A stretch of 64,000 bases of DNA from Pseudarthrobacter siccitolerans (GTDB lineage Bacteria; Actinomycetota; Actinomycetes; Actinomycetales; Micrococcaceae), in contig NZ_CAQI01000044.1 of NCBI RefSeq assembly GCF_001046895.1, positions 310,001 to 374,000 of the forward strand, in the 5' to 3' direction. Position numbers and translations under genes: made by a program. This document shows, piece after piece, positions 35,586 to 44,999 of this stretch. Numbering within the stretch: the first letter of the stretch is position 1; each line of letters begins with the position of its first letter. A model generated the notes under the pieces. It worked only from the letters and a program-made list of their open reading frames with translations, did not search any database and was not told the DNA's origin.

Positions 35586-37558
35586 TGCACGTCCTGCAGG
35601 TTCTTCGCTTCTTCGGATGATTTGAGCTGCCACGGAACGCTGGCCACCATCACGCCGGGCTCAAAGTGCAGCCGGGTCTTGATGCGCAGGGCGGTCTGGT
35701 TATGGACCAGTTGCTCCCACCACTTACCCACCACGTACTCGGGGATGTAGACCACCACGAGGTCCCGGGGTGAATCCCGCCGCATCTGCTTGACGTACTC
35801 CATGATGGGCGTGACGGTCTCCCGGTAGGGGCTGGCCAGCACCGTCAGCGGCACCGGAATGTCGAGCCTTTCCCAGTCGGCCACGGTGTGTGCCGTTTCC
35901 TCGGGATCGATGTCCACGGTGATGGCGTCCAGCCGCGACGGCCGGGACGCCCGGGCGTAGGCCAGGGCCCGGAGGACGGGCTTGCGGACGTGGGACACCA
36001 GGAGGACGGCATGGACGCGGGTGGGCAGGGCGCGCGGCGAGGAATCCGCATCCACTGCCAGTTCCCTGGCCACGTTGTCGTAGTGCGCCCGGATGCTCCA
36101 CATGATCAGGAAGAGCACGAACATGGCCAGCAGCGCAATCCAGGCGCCCTGCTCGAACTTGGTGATCAGGACAATCACCAGCACCAGGGCGGTCATACCG
36201 AAGCCTACGGTGTTGATGGCCCGGGATTTCGCCATCCGGCGCCGCACTGCCTTGTCCCTGGCCAGTTTCAGTTCCCTGCCCCAGTGCCGGATCATGCCCA
36301 ACTGGCTGGCGGTGAAAGAGATAAAGACGCCCACGATGTAGAGCTGGATAAGTTTTGTGACATCGGCGTTGAACGCGATGATCAGCACCAGGGCGCCGGC
36401 GGCGAGGGCCAGGACGCCGTTGCTGAAGGCGAGCCGGTCGCCCCTGGTGCGGAGCTGGCGCGGAAGGTAGCCGTCCTGGGCGAGGATGGAGCCCAGGACC
36501 GGGAAACCGTTGAACGCGGTATTCGAGGCAAACACCAGGATCACGCCCGTGGCGGCCACCACGATGTAGAACGGGATGGAGCCCGGGCCGAAGATGGTCT
36601 GGGCGATCTGGCTGATGGCCGGGTTCTGGATGTACCCCTCGGGCAGCGGGCTGCCGTTCAGGAGGAACTCTGTGGCCGGGTCCAGCACAATATGGACTTT
36701 GGTGGCGTTGGCCAGGTAGATGATGCCCGCCAGCATGGCCGCGCCGATGACGCCCAGGAGCAGCAGCGTGGTGGCGGCGTTTTTGCTCTTGGGCGCCTTG
36801 AAATTCGGAACGCCGTTGCTGATGGCCTCCACCCCGGTGAGTGCCGCGGCGCCGGAGGAGAAGGCGCGCAGGAGCAGGAAGGCCCCGGCCAGGCCCACCA
36901 GCCCTTCGTCGAAGCCGGCGGCGGGGACGATGGTGAAGGCAGCGGACGGCGCCTCTCCCAGCTGCCCGGTGGCAGCCTGGAAGATGCCGACGGCGGTCAT
37001 GCCGAAAATGGATGCCATAAAGATGTACGTGGGCACCGCGAACAGGCTGCCGGCTTCCTTGATGCCGCGCAGGTTGACCAGGGCGAGGATGACAACGCCG
37101 ATGGCGGCAATGGTCGCCTGCCGGCCATGGAGCGACGGGACCGCCGTGGTGAGGTATGTCGCCGCCGAGGACATGGACACGGCCACAGTGAGCACGTAAT
37201 CCACCAGGAGGGCCGATGCAACGGTCAGGCCGGCGTACTTGCCCAGGTTTTCGTTGGCAATTTGGTAGTCGCCGCCGCCGGAAGGGTACGCGTGGACATT
37301 CTGCCGGTAGGAGGCCACGACTGTCAGCAGCACCACCATCACGGCCAGGCCCACCCAGGGTGAGAACGCCACGGCACTGACCCCCGCAAGCGCCAGGGTC
37401 AACAGGATTTCGTCCGGCGCGTAGGCTACGGATGACAGCGCGTCCGACGCGAAAACCGGAAGCGCGATCTTTTTCGGGAGCAAGGTGTGGCCCATCCGGT
37501 CATTCCGGAACGGCCGTCCCACCAGCACGCGCTTGACCGCGTTGAATATTGTCAGCAC
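35582..37558 (-). CDS. APC-family permease, KimA-like potassium importer
   Basis: A 658-residue membrane protein: 12 or so membrane segments (about 30-470) and a soluble C-terminal domain (about 500-658) resembling a universal-stress-like fold, the KimA layout. LPVFASDALSSVAYAPDE at 33-50 is the family signature, with an Asp39/Tyr46 pair spaced as in the KimA potassium site. KimA from Bacillus is a high-affinity proton/K+ symporter regulated by c-di-AMP. The divergent ceoB-ceoC genes encode TrkA-type K+ regulators, as in Rv2690c-Rv2691-Rv2692. Start GTG with a leaderless-type promoter. Confidence 0.8.
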   Translation of the reverse strand: MLTIFNAVKRVLVGRPFRNDRMGHTLLPKKIALPVFASDALSSVAYAPDEILLTLALAGVSAVAFSPWVGLAVMVVLLTVVASYRQNVHAYPSGGGDYQIANENLGKYAGLTVASALLVDYVLTVAVSMSSAATYLTTAVPSLHGRQATIAAIGVVILALVNLRGIKEAGSLFAVPTYIFMASIFGMTAVGIFQAATGQLGEAPSAAFTIVPAAGFDEGLVGLAGAFLLLRAFSSGAAALTGVEAISNGVPNFKAPKSKNAATTLLLLGVIGAAMLAGIIYLANATKVHIVLDPATEFLLNGSPLPEGYIQNPAISQIAQTIFGPGSIPFYIVVAATGVILVFASNTAFNGFPVLGSILAQDGYLPRQLRTRGDRLAFSNGVLALAAGALVLIIAFNADVTKLIQLYIVGVFISFTASQLGMIRHWGRELKLARDKAVRRRMAKSRAINTVGFGMTALVLVIVLITKFEQGAWIALLAMFVLFLIMWSIRAHYDNVARELAVDADSSPRALPTRVHAVLLVSHVRKPVLRALAYARASRPSRLDAITVDIDPEETAHTVADWERLDIPVPLTVLASPYRETVTPIMEYVKQMRRDSPRDLVVVYIPEYVVGKWWEQLVHNQTALRIKTRLHFEPGVMVASVPWQLKSSEEAKNLQDVQ

Positions 37559-37564
37559 CCCACA

Positions 37565-37570
37565 AAGCTA
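37565..37570 (-). promoter_or_regulatory. -10 box TAGCTT of a leaderless permease transcript
   Basis: On the minus strand TAGCTT is followed by exactly 6 nt and the GTG start codon at 37558. Confidence 0.45.
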
Positions 37571-37678
37571 GTCTGATTCCCGGGCTGTGTCATGACGGCC
37601 GGTGAACAGCGGCATCCCGGGCGCTGACGGTAGAGTTCTAGCGGCAGGACGAACGGGAAAGAAACAGAGGAGATACTG

Positions 37679-38353
37679 GTGGCGCATTTCGTGATCATGG
37701 GATGTGGCCGGGTGGGGGCCACGCTGGCGCACACCCTTGAAGATGCCGGGCATTCCGTGGCCATCATCGACCAGGACGACCGCGCTTTCCGCAGGCTCCG
37801 CCAAGGCTTCACGGGCCGCAAAGTCACTGGAGTGGGCTTCGACCGGGACACCCTCAAGCAGGCCGGCGTCGCCGAAGCGTACGCCTTCGCCGCAGTCTCC
37901 AGCGGAGACAATTCCAACATCCTGGCCACCCGCGTTGCCCGCGAGACCTTCCACGTTCCCCATGTCGTGGCCCGGATCTATGATCCCGGCCGGGCCGAAA
38001 TCTACCAGCGCCTGGGCATCCCCACAGTGGCGGCCGTCCGCTGGAGCGCGGACCAGGTACTGCGGCGCATCCTTCCCGAACAGCACCTGGCCGGTGACTT
38101 CCGGGAGCCTTCAGGACGCCTGGTCCTGGCCGAACTGGACCTCGACGCCGGCTGGATCGGCCACCGGATCAGCAGCATCGAAAAGGCTGCCGGCATCCGC
38201 ATCGCGTACCTCACCCGTTTCGGCGAAGGTTTGCTTCCCGACGCCGGTACCGCCTACCAGGACGGCGATACCGTCCACGCGATGCTGCAGGTTGACCGCA
38301 GCGCCCAGGTCTCCCAGATCCTCGCCAAAGCACCCGCCAAGGAGTACCAGTGA
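37679..38353 (+). CDS. ceoB: TrkA-family potassium uptake regulator CeoB
   Basis: A 224-residue cytosolic protein: RCK-N Rossmann domain with GCGRVG (8-13) and the ribose-binding acidic residue in IIDQDD (about 29-34), then a TrkA-C ligand-binding domain (about 140-220). It gates K+ transport in response to NAD(H) or nucleotides. GTG at 37679 follows AGAGGAG at 8 nt. The stop overlaps the next TrkA gene start, so the two subunits are made together. Confidence 0.88.
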   Translation: MAHFVIMGCGRVGATLAHTLEDAGHSVAIIDQDDRAFRRLRQGFTGRKVTGVGFDRDTLKQAGVAEAYAFAAVSSGDNSNILATRVARETFHVPHVVARIYDPGRAEIYQRLGIPTVAAVRWSADQVLRRILPEQHLAGDFREPSGRLVLAELDLDAGWIGHRISSIEKAAGIRIAYLTRFGEGLLPDAGTAYQDGDTVHAMLQVDRSAQVSQILAKAPAKEYQ

Positions 38354-39093
38354 AAGTTGTGATTGTGGGTGCCGGCAGTGTCGGTTCGTCCATCGCCCGG
38401 GAACTCCTGGCGCACAAGCACGAAATCCTGCTGATCGACCTCAAGCCGGAGGTCATTGGGCGCAGCGGGCTCCGCGGCGCGCACTGGCTGGTGGGTGACG
38501 CCTGCGAGCTGAGCACCCTGCAGGGCGCCAAGGTGGAGGACGCTGACGTAGTGGTATCGGCCACCGGCGACGACAAGGTCAACCTGGTGGTCTCCCTGCT
38601 GGCAAAAACCGAATTCGGCGTTGGCCGCACCGTGGGCCGGGTGAACAATCCAAAGAACGACTGGATGTTCAACGATTCATGGGGTGTGGACGTTGCGGTC
38701 AACACTCCCCAGCTGATGACAGCGCTGGTGGAGGAAGCTGTGGAGATTGGCGACCTCGTCCGGCTGCTGACCCTCCAGACCGGAGTGTCCTCACTGGTGG
38801 AGTTCACCGTCCCGCACGATTCGCACGTCATCGGAAGTACTGTGGGCGATATCCAATGGCCCGAGGACTCCACCCTGGTGGCCATCCTGCGCGACCATGC
38901 ACCGATCACCCCCAGCCGCGACGACGTCATTGACGGCGGCGATGAACTGTTCTTCGTCACCACCATTGCCGCGGAGGACGAGCTGCGTGCCCTGCTCTCC
39001 CCCGATTCCTTGGAACCGCCCCGGCCCCGGGTTGACGCTGCTACCGGACATACGGAGCAGCAGGCCCCGGAGGACGACGGATTCGACGGCTAG
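38350..39093 (+). CDS. ceoC: TrkA-family potassium uptake regulator CeoC
   Basis: A 247-residue paralogue of the upstream protein: RCK-N domain with GAGSVGSS (7-14) and LIDLKPE, TrkA-C domain at about 135-215, and a Pro/Glu/Asp-rich tail of about 20 residues. GTG start overlaps the ceoB stop (GTGA). Together with ceoB it probably forms a hetero-octameric gating ring for a K+ channel or for the divergent KimA-like permease; no trkH/ktrB channel is in the window. Confidence 0.88.
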   Translation: MKVVIVGAGSVGSSIARELLAHKHEILLIDLKPEVIGRSGLRGAHWLVGDACELSTLQGAKVEDADVVVSATGDDKVNLVVSLLAKTEFGVGRTVGRVNNPKNDWMFNDSWGVDVAVNTPQLMTALVEEAVEIGDLVRLLTLQTGVSSLVEFTVPHDSHVIGSTVGDIQWPEDSTLVAILRDHAPITPSRDDVIDGGDELFFVTTIAAEDELRALLSPDSLEPPRPRVDAATGHTEQQAPEDDGFDG

Positions 39094-39141
39094 TTCCGGC
39101 CTACTCCCAGTTCTGGTCAAGGGGCTGGCTCCGGTCGACGG

Positions 39142-39957
39142 CTAGTCGCGGGCTCTTTCGTCCGTGGAGGCTGAGCCATCCCCTGCGCCAATGCCCGCCG
39201 GTGCCGGCCTGGTGATGAGCCAGGCGATCCAAATGCCCAGGATGTACAGCGGAGCGCCCATGATGAGCCTGGTGGTGGCGAGGGCGGCCAGCCCTTCGGG
39301 CCCCATGAGGTAGAGCGGGACCTGCACCACAAGCCGGAGCACCAGGACGCCGACGATGATCCAGGTGCCAAGCCGGTACGCCTTGAGCCGTGCGGGGTCC
39401 TTGCGCCAGTCCAGGCCCTCGTTCCGTATAAAACCGAAGAGCAGCCCGGCCACCGGCCATTTGGCGAGGATCGAGATCACCATCGCCAGGATGTAGGCCG
39501 CGTTGGTGAAAAAGCCCGGCAGGTAGAAGTCCTCAGCCTTGCCGGTGGTGTTGGCGAGCCAGGCGGAAATGCCCACGCCCACCACGCCGGCCAAAGCCTG
39601 TGTCAGGGGGCGCCGTTGCACCAGCCTGACCACGGTGAACGCCGCGGCGGCGGCCAAAGCGGCCACCAGGGAAACAGTGAGGTCCTGGCTGATGGTGTAC
39701 GCCACCAGGAACACCAGGCCCGGCAGGATGCTTTCGGCAATACCCTGGACTCCGCCCGCACTGCGCAGTACGTCAACCCGCCCGTCGTGCGTCCGGTGCA
39801 GCCCTGCCTTGGCGGCATAGTCGGCCGCAAGGCCTGCCATCGGCGACGATGTTTGTCCGTCGGCCGGTTCCTGCCCCTCGGGCGCCTTTCCGGCAGGGCC
39901 GGCGGGCTGGCCGTTCTGTCCGGGACCGGTGGAAGGGCTGGGATCGGGCACGGTCAT
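39142..39957 (-). CDS. DUF3159 integral membrane protein
   Basis: A 271-residue membrane protein equivalent to Rv2693c. A disordered Pro/Gly/Gln N-terminal tail (1-40) precedes about five or six membrane segments; motifs LRSAGGVQGIAESILPGLVF and the RNEGLDWRKDP cytoplasmic loop are typical. Function unknown. The ATG at 39957 overlaps the stop of the OB-fold gene (ATGA), which excludes longer forms. Confidence 0.82.
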   Translation of the reverse strand: MTVPDPSPSTGPGQNGQPAGPAGKAPEGQEPADGQTSSPMAGLAADYAAKAGLHRTHDGRVDVLRSAGGVQGIAESILPGLVFLVAYTISQDLTVSLVAALAAAAAFTVVRLVQRRPLTQALAGVVGVGISAWLANTTGKAEDFYLPGFFTNAAYILAMVISILAKWPVAGLLFGFIRNEGLDWRKDPARLKAYRLGTWIIVGVLVLRLVVQVPLYLMGPEGLAALATTRLIMGAPLYILGIWIAWLITRPAPAGIGAGDGSASTDERARD

Positions 39958-40337
39958 TCGTCCTCCTGGCGGGACAGTATTTCGTAGCGGGGGTTGAACA
40001 TGGTGGGCAGGCCCTGCACCGAGGAGAGCATTCCTTCGAGCCGCACCTCGGTGCCTGCGTCGATTCCCGGTACGCGCCGCCGTCCCAGCCATATCACCCG
40101 GAGCCTGGCAGTGCGTCCGGCCGCGGCGCCTGGTGCGCGGTGCCGGGCATCGGCGTCGGACACTATGGCGCTGAACTCCGCGGTCTGGTCTGTGGGCACA
40201 TACGTCACGGATTCGATCCATCCGCGGCAAACGACCCGTCCCTTGACCGGCAACTGGCTGAGGGGGATGTCGCCGCTGTGGCCCAACGGGGCTCCCCCTG
40301 ATGCGATATCAGCCAATCTGGGTGACTTCAGGACCAC
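39954..40337 (-). CDS. OB-fold nucleic-acid-binding domain protein
   Basis: A 127-residue protein equivalent to Rv2694c. The core (about 30-120) has OB-fold strand pattern GRVVCRGWIESVTYVP, FSAIVSDAD, RLRVIWLGRRRVPGI and GTEVRLEGMLSS. The GTG at 40337 makes a 29-bp overlap with the upstream DUF3710 gene; a TTG near 40316 would give a shorter overlap, so the start is unsure. Likely binds DNA or RNA; partner unknown. Confidence 0.75.
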   Translation of the reverse strand: MVLKSPRLADIASGGAPLGHSGDIPLSQLPVKGRVVCRGWIESVTYVPTDQTAEFSAIVSDADARHRAPGAAAGRTARLRVIWLGRRRVPGIDAGTEVRLEGMLSSVQGLPTMFNPRYEILSRQEDE

Positions 40338-41022
40338 GTTCAGGTTCCTGCAGTGATGGTGCGGCGGGCGGCGGCGTAGCGGTGGCGTCCTTGGGCAGGC
40401 GCAGCTGCAGCAGGTCCCGCGGCGGCATGGGGTTGTCTCCCCGGATCACCACCACTTGCCGGAAGAGTGCTTCGAGCGGTTCCGCCGCCGGCCGTTCCAG
40501 CGCTGCGGCACCGCCCAGGACGCCGCGCAGGAACCAGCGGGGGCCGTCCACGCCAATGAACCGGGCCACCCGGTAGCCCTGGCTGCCGTCCGGCAGGCCC
40601 GCAGGCAGTTTCGCCACCAGCTCGGTGCCGAAGGGACCTTCGATCTCCTCAACCTGGCCGCCCTGGACGCCCACGGACTGGCCGATCTGTTCCCGGATCT
40701 CGTCCCAGAGGCCCTCGCTCTTGGGGGCTGCGAAGGCCTGCAGCTGGAGGCTGGAGCCGTTCAGGTCCATGGTGACCGCGACGACGCGCTGGGTGGCTTC
40801 TTCCACCTCGAGCCGGAGCTGGAGCCCCTCGCTGGGAGTGATCAGGAGGGCGCCGAGGTCAACATAGCCGTCACGGCTGCTGATTTCGGACTCATCGAAA
40901 GGGCCGTTCGAGCGGCTGCCTGAACTGTCCTTCGCCTCCTCCGCGGTCCCCGCTGCAGGCGACAGTTCGTCCGGTTCGGCTGCTTGTTCCTTCTTGGCTT
41001 TCCTGCCGAGCCCAAAGACCAT
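40309..41022 (-). CDS. DUF3710 family protein
   Basis: A 237-residue soluble actinobacterial protein equivalent to Rv2696c, of unknown function. The first 45 residues are charged and low in complexity; the conserved domain (about 45-215) includes GYVDLGALLITPSEGLQLRLEV and RWFLRGVLGGAA. ATG at 41022 follows AAGGAGA at 7 nt. First gene of the DUF3710-OB-DUF3159 unit. Confidence 0.85.
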   Translation of the reverse strand: MVFGLGRKAKKEQAAEPDELSPAAGTAEEAKDSSGSRSNGPFDESEISSRDGYVDLGALLITPSEGLQLRLEVEEATQRVVAVTMDLNGSSLQLQAFAAPKSEGLWDEIREQIGQSVGVQGGQVEEIEGPFGTELVAKLPAGLPDGSQGYRVARFIGVDGPRWFLRGVLGGAAALERPAAEPLEALFRQVVVIRGDNPMPPRDLLQLRLPKDATATPPPAAPSLQEPERGPEVTQIG

Positions 41023-41138
41023 TTGGGTGTCTCCTTAGTTGGTTGCCGGGCTGGCCCGTGGGGGTCCCGCCGTCGTGCTTTTAGTGCCGTCCGGCAGGCT
41101 CATGCCGGACCTGAGGAACGGGTAGGGGAAGAAAAGAT

Positions 41139-41684
41139 TCAGGCGCCGGGAACGGTGAAGCCGCCGGTGGAACCGAATCCTCCTGCACCGCGCACGGATC
41201 CGCTCAATTCGTTGACGGGGATGAACTGCGCGTACTCGACACGCTGAATGACCATCTGTGCAATTCTATCGCCGCGGCGCAGTTCGATGCTGTGGTTCGC
41301 ATCAGTGTTCAGCAGCGTGACGGAGATTTCGCCGCGGTAGCCGGCATCCACTGTTCCGGGGGCGTTAACAATGGTGAGCCCGTGTCTGGTGGCCAGGCCG
41401 GAGCGTGGGTGGATCAGGGCAACGAAGCCGTCGGGGAGGGCAATGGCCACTCCGGTGGGGACCAGCTTGCGCTCCCCCGGCTGCAGCACAACATCTTCCC
41501 GCGCGCGAAGGTCCGCGCCCGCATCGCCCGGGTGGGCGTAGGAGGGTGCCTCCAGATCCGGGTCGAGCATTTTCAGCTGGACCTGCAGGGTGGGTGCGCC
41601 CAGGGCGGCCGGAACGGCCGGCCCGGTGGCGGCGGCTTCGTCAGGGAAGGTATCTACTGTGGCGGGATGATCAGTCACAGTCAC
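41139..41684 (-). CDS. dut: dUTP diphosphatase
   Basis: A 181-residue trimeric dUTPase (dUTP to dUMP and PPi). All five motifs are present: [46 protein letters not shown] and the C-terminal [10 protein letters not shown]. The first 30 residues are an extension. Two GTG codons at 41684 and 41678 can start the protein; TAGAGT lies just upstream on the minus strand so a very short or absent leader is possible. Equivalent to Rv2697c. Confidence 0.93.
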   Translation of the reverse strand: MTVTDHPATVDTFPDEAAATGPAVPAALGAPTLQVQLKMLDPDLEAPSYAHPGDAGADLRAREDVVLQPGERKLVPTGVAIALPDGFVALIHPRSGLATRHGLTIVNAPGTVDAGYRGEISVTLLNTDANHSIELRRGDRIAQMVIQRVEYAQFIPVNELSGSVRGAGGFGSTGGFTVPGA

Positions 41685-41827
41685 TCACTCTAACCCGCGC
41701 CCCCAAATCAGTCCTAGGTGTACTGCCTGCGGCCGCGGCACCGGCGGCGGATGGAGCCCTCGGGCTTCGCCGCCGGAACCGTTTTGCCCAAGGTGAAATA
41801 GCCGGGCAAAAATGGAAAGCTTGGCTC

Positions 41828-42316
41828 ATGCCCGAATCAAGCTCCCCTGCGCCCGTGCCCGAGATACCTTCCACCGGGGCGCCGGTGATCTATCGGGAAA
41901 AGCTGTGGCCCAACATCTGGATCTGGATCATCTCAGCAGGTGTGGCAGGCGCGGGCATCCTGATGTTCGCACCTATCAGCATGACTGCGGGTTACACGGC
42001 CGCGGCGGTGCTCTTCGTAATCATCGCCGTCCTCCTGGTCTTGTCCACGCCGGCCCTTGTGGTAACTGAGGATTCGCTGACCGTGGGCCGTGCCACCATT
42101 GAGCGTCGCTTTGTGGGATCGGTGGAGGCATTCCGGGGCGAGGAGGCCACCGCAGAACGTGGAACGCGGCTCAACGGCCTGGCTTACCTGTGCATCCGGG
42201 GCTGGATAGACCCTGTGGTCAAGATCCAGATCACGGACCCGTCGGACCAGACTCCGTACTGGCTGACCTCCACCCGGCACCCGGACAAGCTGACGGCGGC
42301 CCTGGCGCGGGGTTAG
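41828..42316 (+). CDS. DUF3093 membrane protein
   Basis: A 162-residue protein equivalent to Rv2698 and divergent from dut as in mycobacteria. Two membrane segments (about 34-54 and 58-78) are followed by a soluble domain (VVTEDSLTVGRATIE, RGWIDPVVKIQI, PYWLTSTRHPDKL). Function unknown. ATG at 41828 chosen with GGAAAG upstream; the longer open frame upstream runs through dut antisense. Confidence 0.83.
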   Translation: MPESSSPAPVPEIPSTGAPVIYREKLWPNIWIWIISAGVAGAGILMFAPISMTAGYTAAAVLFVIIAVLLVLSTPALVVTEDSLTVGRATIERRFVGSVEAFRGEEATAERGTRLNGLAYLCIRGWIDPVVKIQITDPSDQTPYWLTSTRHPDKLTAALARG

Positions 42317-42321
42317 CGGGC

Positions 42322-42621
42322 CTACCCTTCGCAGTCCTTGCAGTAGAAGCGGCCGTCCTTTTCGCGGGCGATCTGGGAACGGTGCCGGACCAGGAAGCAC
42401 GAAGAACAAGTGAATTCGTCTGCCTGGGCAGGCACCACCTGCACCATCAGCTCTTCACCGGAAAGGTCGGCGCCGGGCAGTTCGTAACCGGCGGCCAGAT
42501 CGCTTTCGTCTTCATCCACCACTGCAACCGGCTTGTCCGTGCGGCGGGTCTTCAGCTCCTCGATGGAGTCCTCGCCGAGGTCTTCTTCAGACTTGCGCGG
42601 CGCATCGTAATCGGTGGCCAT
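42322..42621 (-). CDS. DUF4193 zinc-ribbon protein
   Basis: A 99-residue protein equivalent to Rv2699c. The acidic N-terminal two thirds end in a zinc-ribbon: CSSCFLVRHRSQ and CKDCEG at the C-terminus. MATDYDAPRKSEEDLGEDS is the conserved family start; ATG at 42621 follows AAGGAT. Convergent with DUF3093 (5-bp gap) and divergent from sepH. Function unknown, possibly RNA polymerase or ribosome associated (speculative). Confidence 0.87.
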   Translation of the reverse strand: MATDYDAPRKSEEDLGEDSIEELKTRRTDKPVAVVDEDESDLAAGYELPGADLSGEELMVQVVPAQADEFTCSSCFLVRHRSQIAREKDGRFYCKDCEG

Positions 42622-42778
42622 TGTCGCCGTATCCTTCTTCCTTTTTGCCAGCCTGCAAATGCCACCCTTGATAACGCTGCAGGTACCCCGTTTGTGCCCG
42701 CCGCCGGTTCCTTTTCCGCGCTGGGCGGAACTCCTGCAACAGTGCCGGCAGCCGGAATATCGCGGCGCGCCCTGCCCC

Positions 42779-42784
42779 TTGACA
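42779..42784 (+). promoter_or_regulatory. Possible -35 box (TTGACA) upstream of sepH
   Basis: A consensus TTGACA lies 63 bp before the sepH start, but no good -10 stands at 17 bp; TAGTAA occurs further down at about 42821. Weak candidate. Confidence 0.25.
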
Positions 42785-42846
42785 CAAAACAGGTTCACCT
42801 GGTGGCAGAGTTTCGATTGATAGTAATGCCAGGGTGGAGGATTTGT

Positions 42847-44232
42847 ATGCAGGATCTACGGCTTGTAGGCGTGCACGACGACGGGACGCATCTCCTGTTG
42901 AGCGGGGCCGGCGGCGAGATGTTCCAGCTGCCGATCGATGAAGCGCTGAGGACCGCGAGCAGGCCTGCGCCCAGGCCTGCTTCCGAGCGGCCCGCCATTC
43001 CCCTGTCCCCGAGGGACATCCAGGCCCGGATCCGGGCCGGGGCGACGGCTGCTGATGTGGCTGAACTGTCCGGCCTGCCACTGGCAAAAGTGGAACGCTA
43101 CGAAGGACCCGTGCTGGCGGAACGCGAGTACGTGGCCCAGCAGGCGCGCAAGGTGGAAGTGGCTTCGCCGTCACCGGGGCACGACATCTACCGCTCCGCG
43201 TTCGGCGACAATCCGGCCACGTTGGGCGATATGGTGGCGCACAGGCTTTCTGCCCACGGCATCGACCCCTCCTCAGTGGAGTGGGATTCCTGGCGGCGCC
43301 AGGACGGCACGTGGACGGTATCGGCCAACTTCGAGGCAAACACCGGCGGAAAAGCCGGCATCGGCGAAGAACCACCGGCGTTGTGGACCTTCAGCCCAAG
43401 CCGGAAGTCGCTGCACAACGCCAACCGCTGGGCCCAGCAGCTCAGCGAGCTCGAGCCCCTGGACGGTCCCGTCCCGGCACGAAGGCTTTCCGCTGTCTCC
43501 GACCGCCCTTTCGACTTTGAAACCGACGCGGACTCCGTCCGTCCTTTGCCGGGCTCCGAGGCCCAGCCCGAGGGCAAGGAATCGGACGGGCTCCTTGACA
43601 TGCTGCGCTCCCGCCGGGGACAGCGGCTGGGTGTGGACGAGGACTCCGACGACGCCCTGGCGCTGTTGCTGACCCATGGAGTCCCCGCCGCCCACCCCAG
43701 GCCCTCCGAAGTAGTTCCTGAGGCTGACGAGCACACCGACGAGTCGCAGGATGACACCACCGGAACTCCCGCCGCCCACGCCAGCTCGTTCACCCGGCGA
43801 CGCGACGCCAGGCCGTCCATGTTGTCGCGGCTCAGCCTCATTCCTCCGCACCGGGAGGCGATGGAAGACGCTCTGAAGCTGCACGACGGCGTCAGCACCG
43901 AAACACGCGAAATCACCATTGTGGCATCGCCCCAGCGGCCTTCCGGCGGTATCCAGGGAGCGGGTTCCGCGGACGCGGGCAGCCGGGAGTCCGGCAGCGG
44001 GGCTGGGGGCAGCGCCGCTGCTTCTTCCGAAAGCGTCAATCCCTCCAGCGGCGCCGGCTTGGACGAATTGCTGGGCAACAACCTGCGGCGTCCGGCTCCG
44101 CGGACCGAGGACAGCTCCCCCGCTACCGGCCAACTGCCGGAAACCGGCGCACCCGAGCGGCAGCCGGGCAGGCCCAAGCGTTCAAGCGTTCCGTCCTGGG
44201 ACGAGATTGTGTTCGGTACGCGAAGCGATTAG
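42847..44232 (+). CDS. sepH: Septation protein SepH
   Basis: A 461-residue actinobacterial cell-division protein (DUF3071). The N-terminal conserved domain (about 1-165) contains a helix-turn-helix (ARIRAGATAADVAELSGLPLA in the DNA, about residues 59-79); Streptomyces SepH promotes FtsZ assembly through this part. The C-terminal two thirds are Pro/Ser/Gly/Glu-rich and probably disordered, ending in a conserved SVPSWDEIVFG segment. ATG at 42847 follows GGAGGA at 7 nt. Confidence 0.88.
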   Translation: MQDLRLVGVHDDGTHLLLSGAGGEMFQLPIDEALRTASRPAPRPASERPAIPLSPRDIQARIRAGATAADVAELSGLPLAKVERYEGPVLAEREYVAQQARKVEVASPSPGHDIYRSAFGDNPATLGDMVAHRLSAHGIDPSSVEWDSWRRQDGTWTVSANFEANTGGKAGIGEEPPALWTFSPSRKSLHNANRWAQQLSELEPLDGPVPARRLSAVSDRPFDFETDADSVRPLPGSEAQPEGKESDGLLDMLRSRRGQRLGVDEDSDDALALLLTHGVPAAHPRPSEVVPEADEHTDESQDDTTGTPAAHASSFTRRRDARPSMLSRLSLIPPHREAMEDALKLHDGVSTETREITIVASPQRPSGGIQGAGSADAGSRESGSGAGGSAAASSESVNPSSGAGLDELLGNNLRRPAPRTEDSSPATGQLPETGAPERQPGRPKRSSVPSWDEIVFGTRSD

Positions 44233-44267
44233 CCGGTTTTTTCCGGAGGAGGGCCGCCAGGCCGGGC

Positions 44268-44999
44268 CTAGGCCCCCGAAGCTTCGGTTCCGCCGGACCC
44301 CCGCCACAGGCAGGCATCAACCTCGAACGGCAGCAACGGGTCCTGCTGGCCCATCAAACTGGCCCCATGGGCGGTAACGCGCCGCATGTAGTGCCGGCGG
44401 CAGAGCGTCTCGTAGCCCACAACGGGAACATGGTCCATGGCGGTCGTTCCAGCGCCGGAGTCCATGGCCATGTCCACATCGCCGACCACCACCTGGGCAC
44501 CTTCGGTGACCATCACGCCGTCGACCGTCCTGGCATTGTGCGTGGCGCGGCGGCCGCACCAGCACAGTGCCTCCACTTGCAGCACCTGCACCCGGTCCGC
44601 CAGTTCCACGAGCCGTTGCGAGCCTGGAAACAGCCGGGTACGGAAATCGGCGGTGATGCCAAACGCGAAGACGTCCACGTCGATCTCATCCACCACTTTG
44701 GCCAGCTGTTCCACCTGCCCGGGCGTGTAGAACTGGGCTTCATCACAGATCAGGTAGTCGATGCGCTGGCCCCTGGTGCGGCGCATCATAACTTCCTCCC
44801 AGAAGTCCGTGCTGTCCGCTACCTCTACGGCATCGGTCTCCAGTCCGAGGCGGCTGGAGATCCGTGATTCACCGGCACGGTCATTTCGGCTGAAGCGGAC
44901 TCCGCCACGTCCCCTGGCCCGGTGGTTGTGGTCCATCTGCAGGGCAAGCGTGGATTTTCCGCAGTCCATGGTGCCCGAGAAAAAGACGAGTTCAGCCAC
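44268..44999 (-). CDS. tdk: Thymidine kinase
   Basis: A 243-residue type II thymidine kinase (thymidine to dTMP, salvage). P-loop GTMDCGKST at 9-17, Walker B-like CDEAQFY at about 94-100, a zinc site formed by CWCG and the later ETLCRRH, and the lasso region following. GTG start at 44999 overlaps the end of the upstream phosphodiesterase gene by 8 bp. Convergent with sepH. Confidence 0.92.
   Translation of the reverse strand: MAELVFFSGTMDCGKSTLALQMDHNHRARGRGGVRFSRNDRAGESRISSRLGLETDAVEVADSTDFWEEVMMRRTRGQRIDYLICDEAQFYTPGQVEQLAKVVDEIDVDVFAFGITADFRTRLFPGSQRLVELADRVQVLQVEALCWCGRRATHNARTVDGVMVTEGAQVVVGDVDMAMDSGAGTTAMDHVPVVGYETLCRRHYMRRVTAHGASLMGQQDPLLPFEVDACLWRGSGGTEASGA

Noticed and set aside
35888..37363. 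491-residue plus-strand frame
   Set aside because: Antisense to the KimA-like permease; rich in His/Gln/Asp/Gly without motifs.
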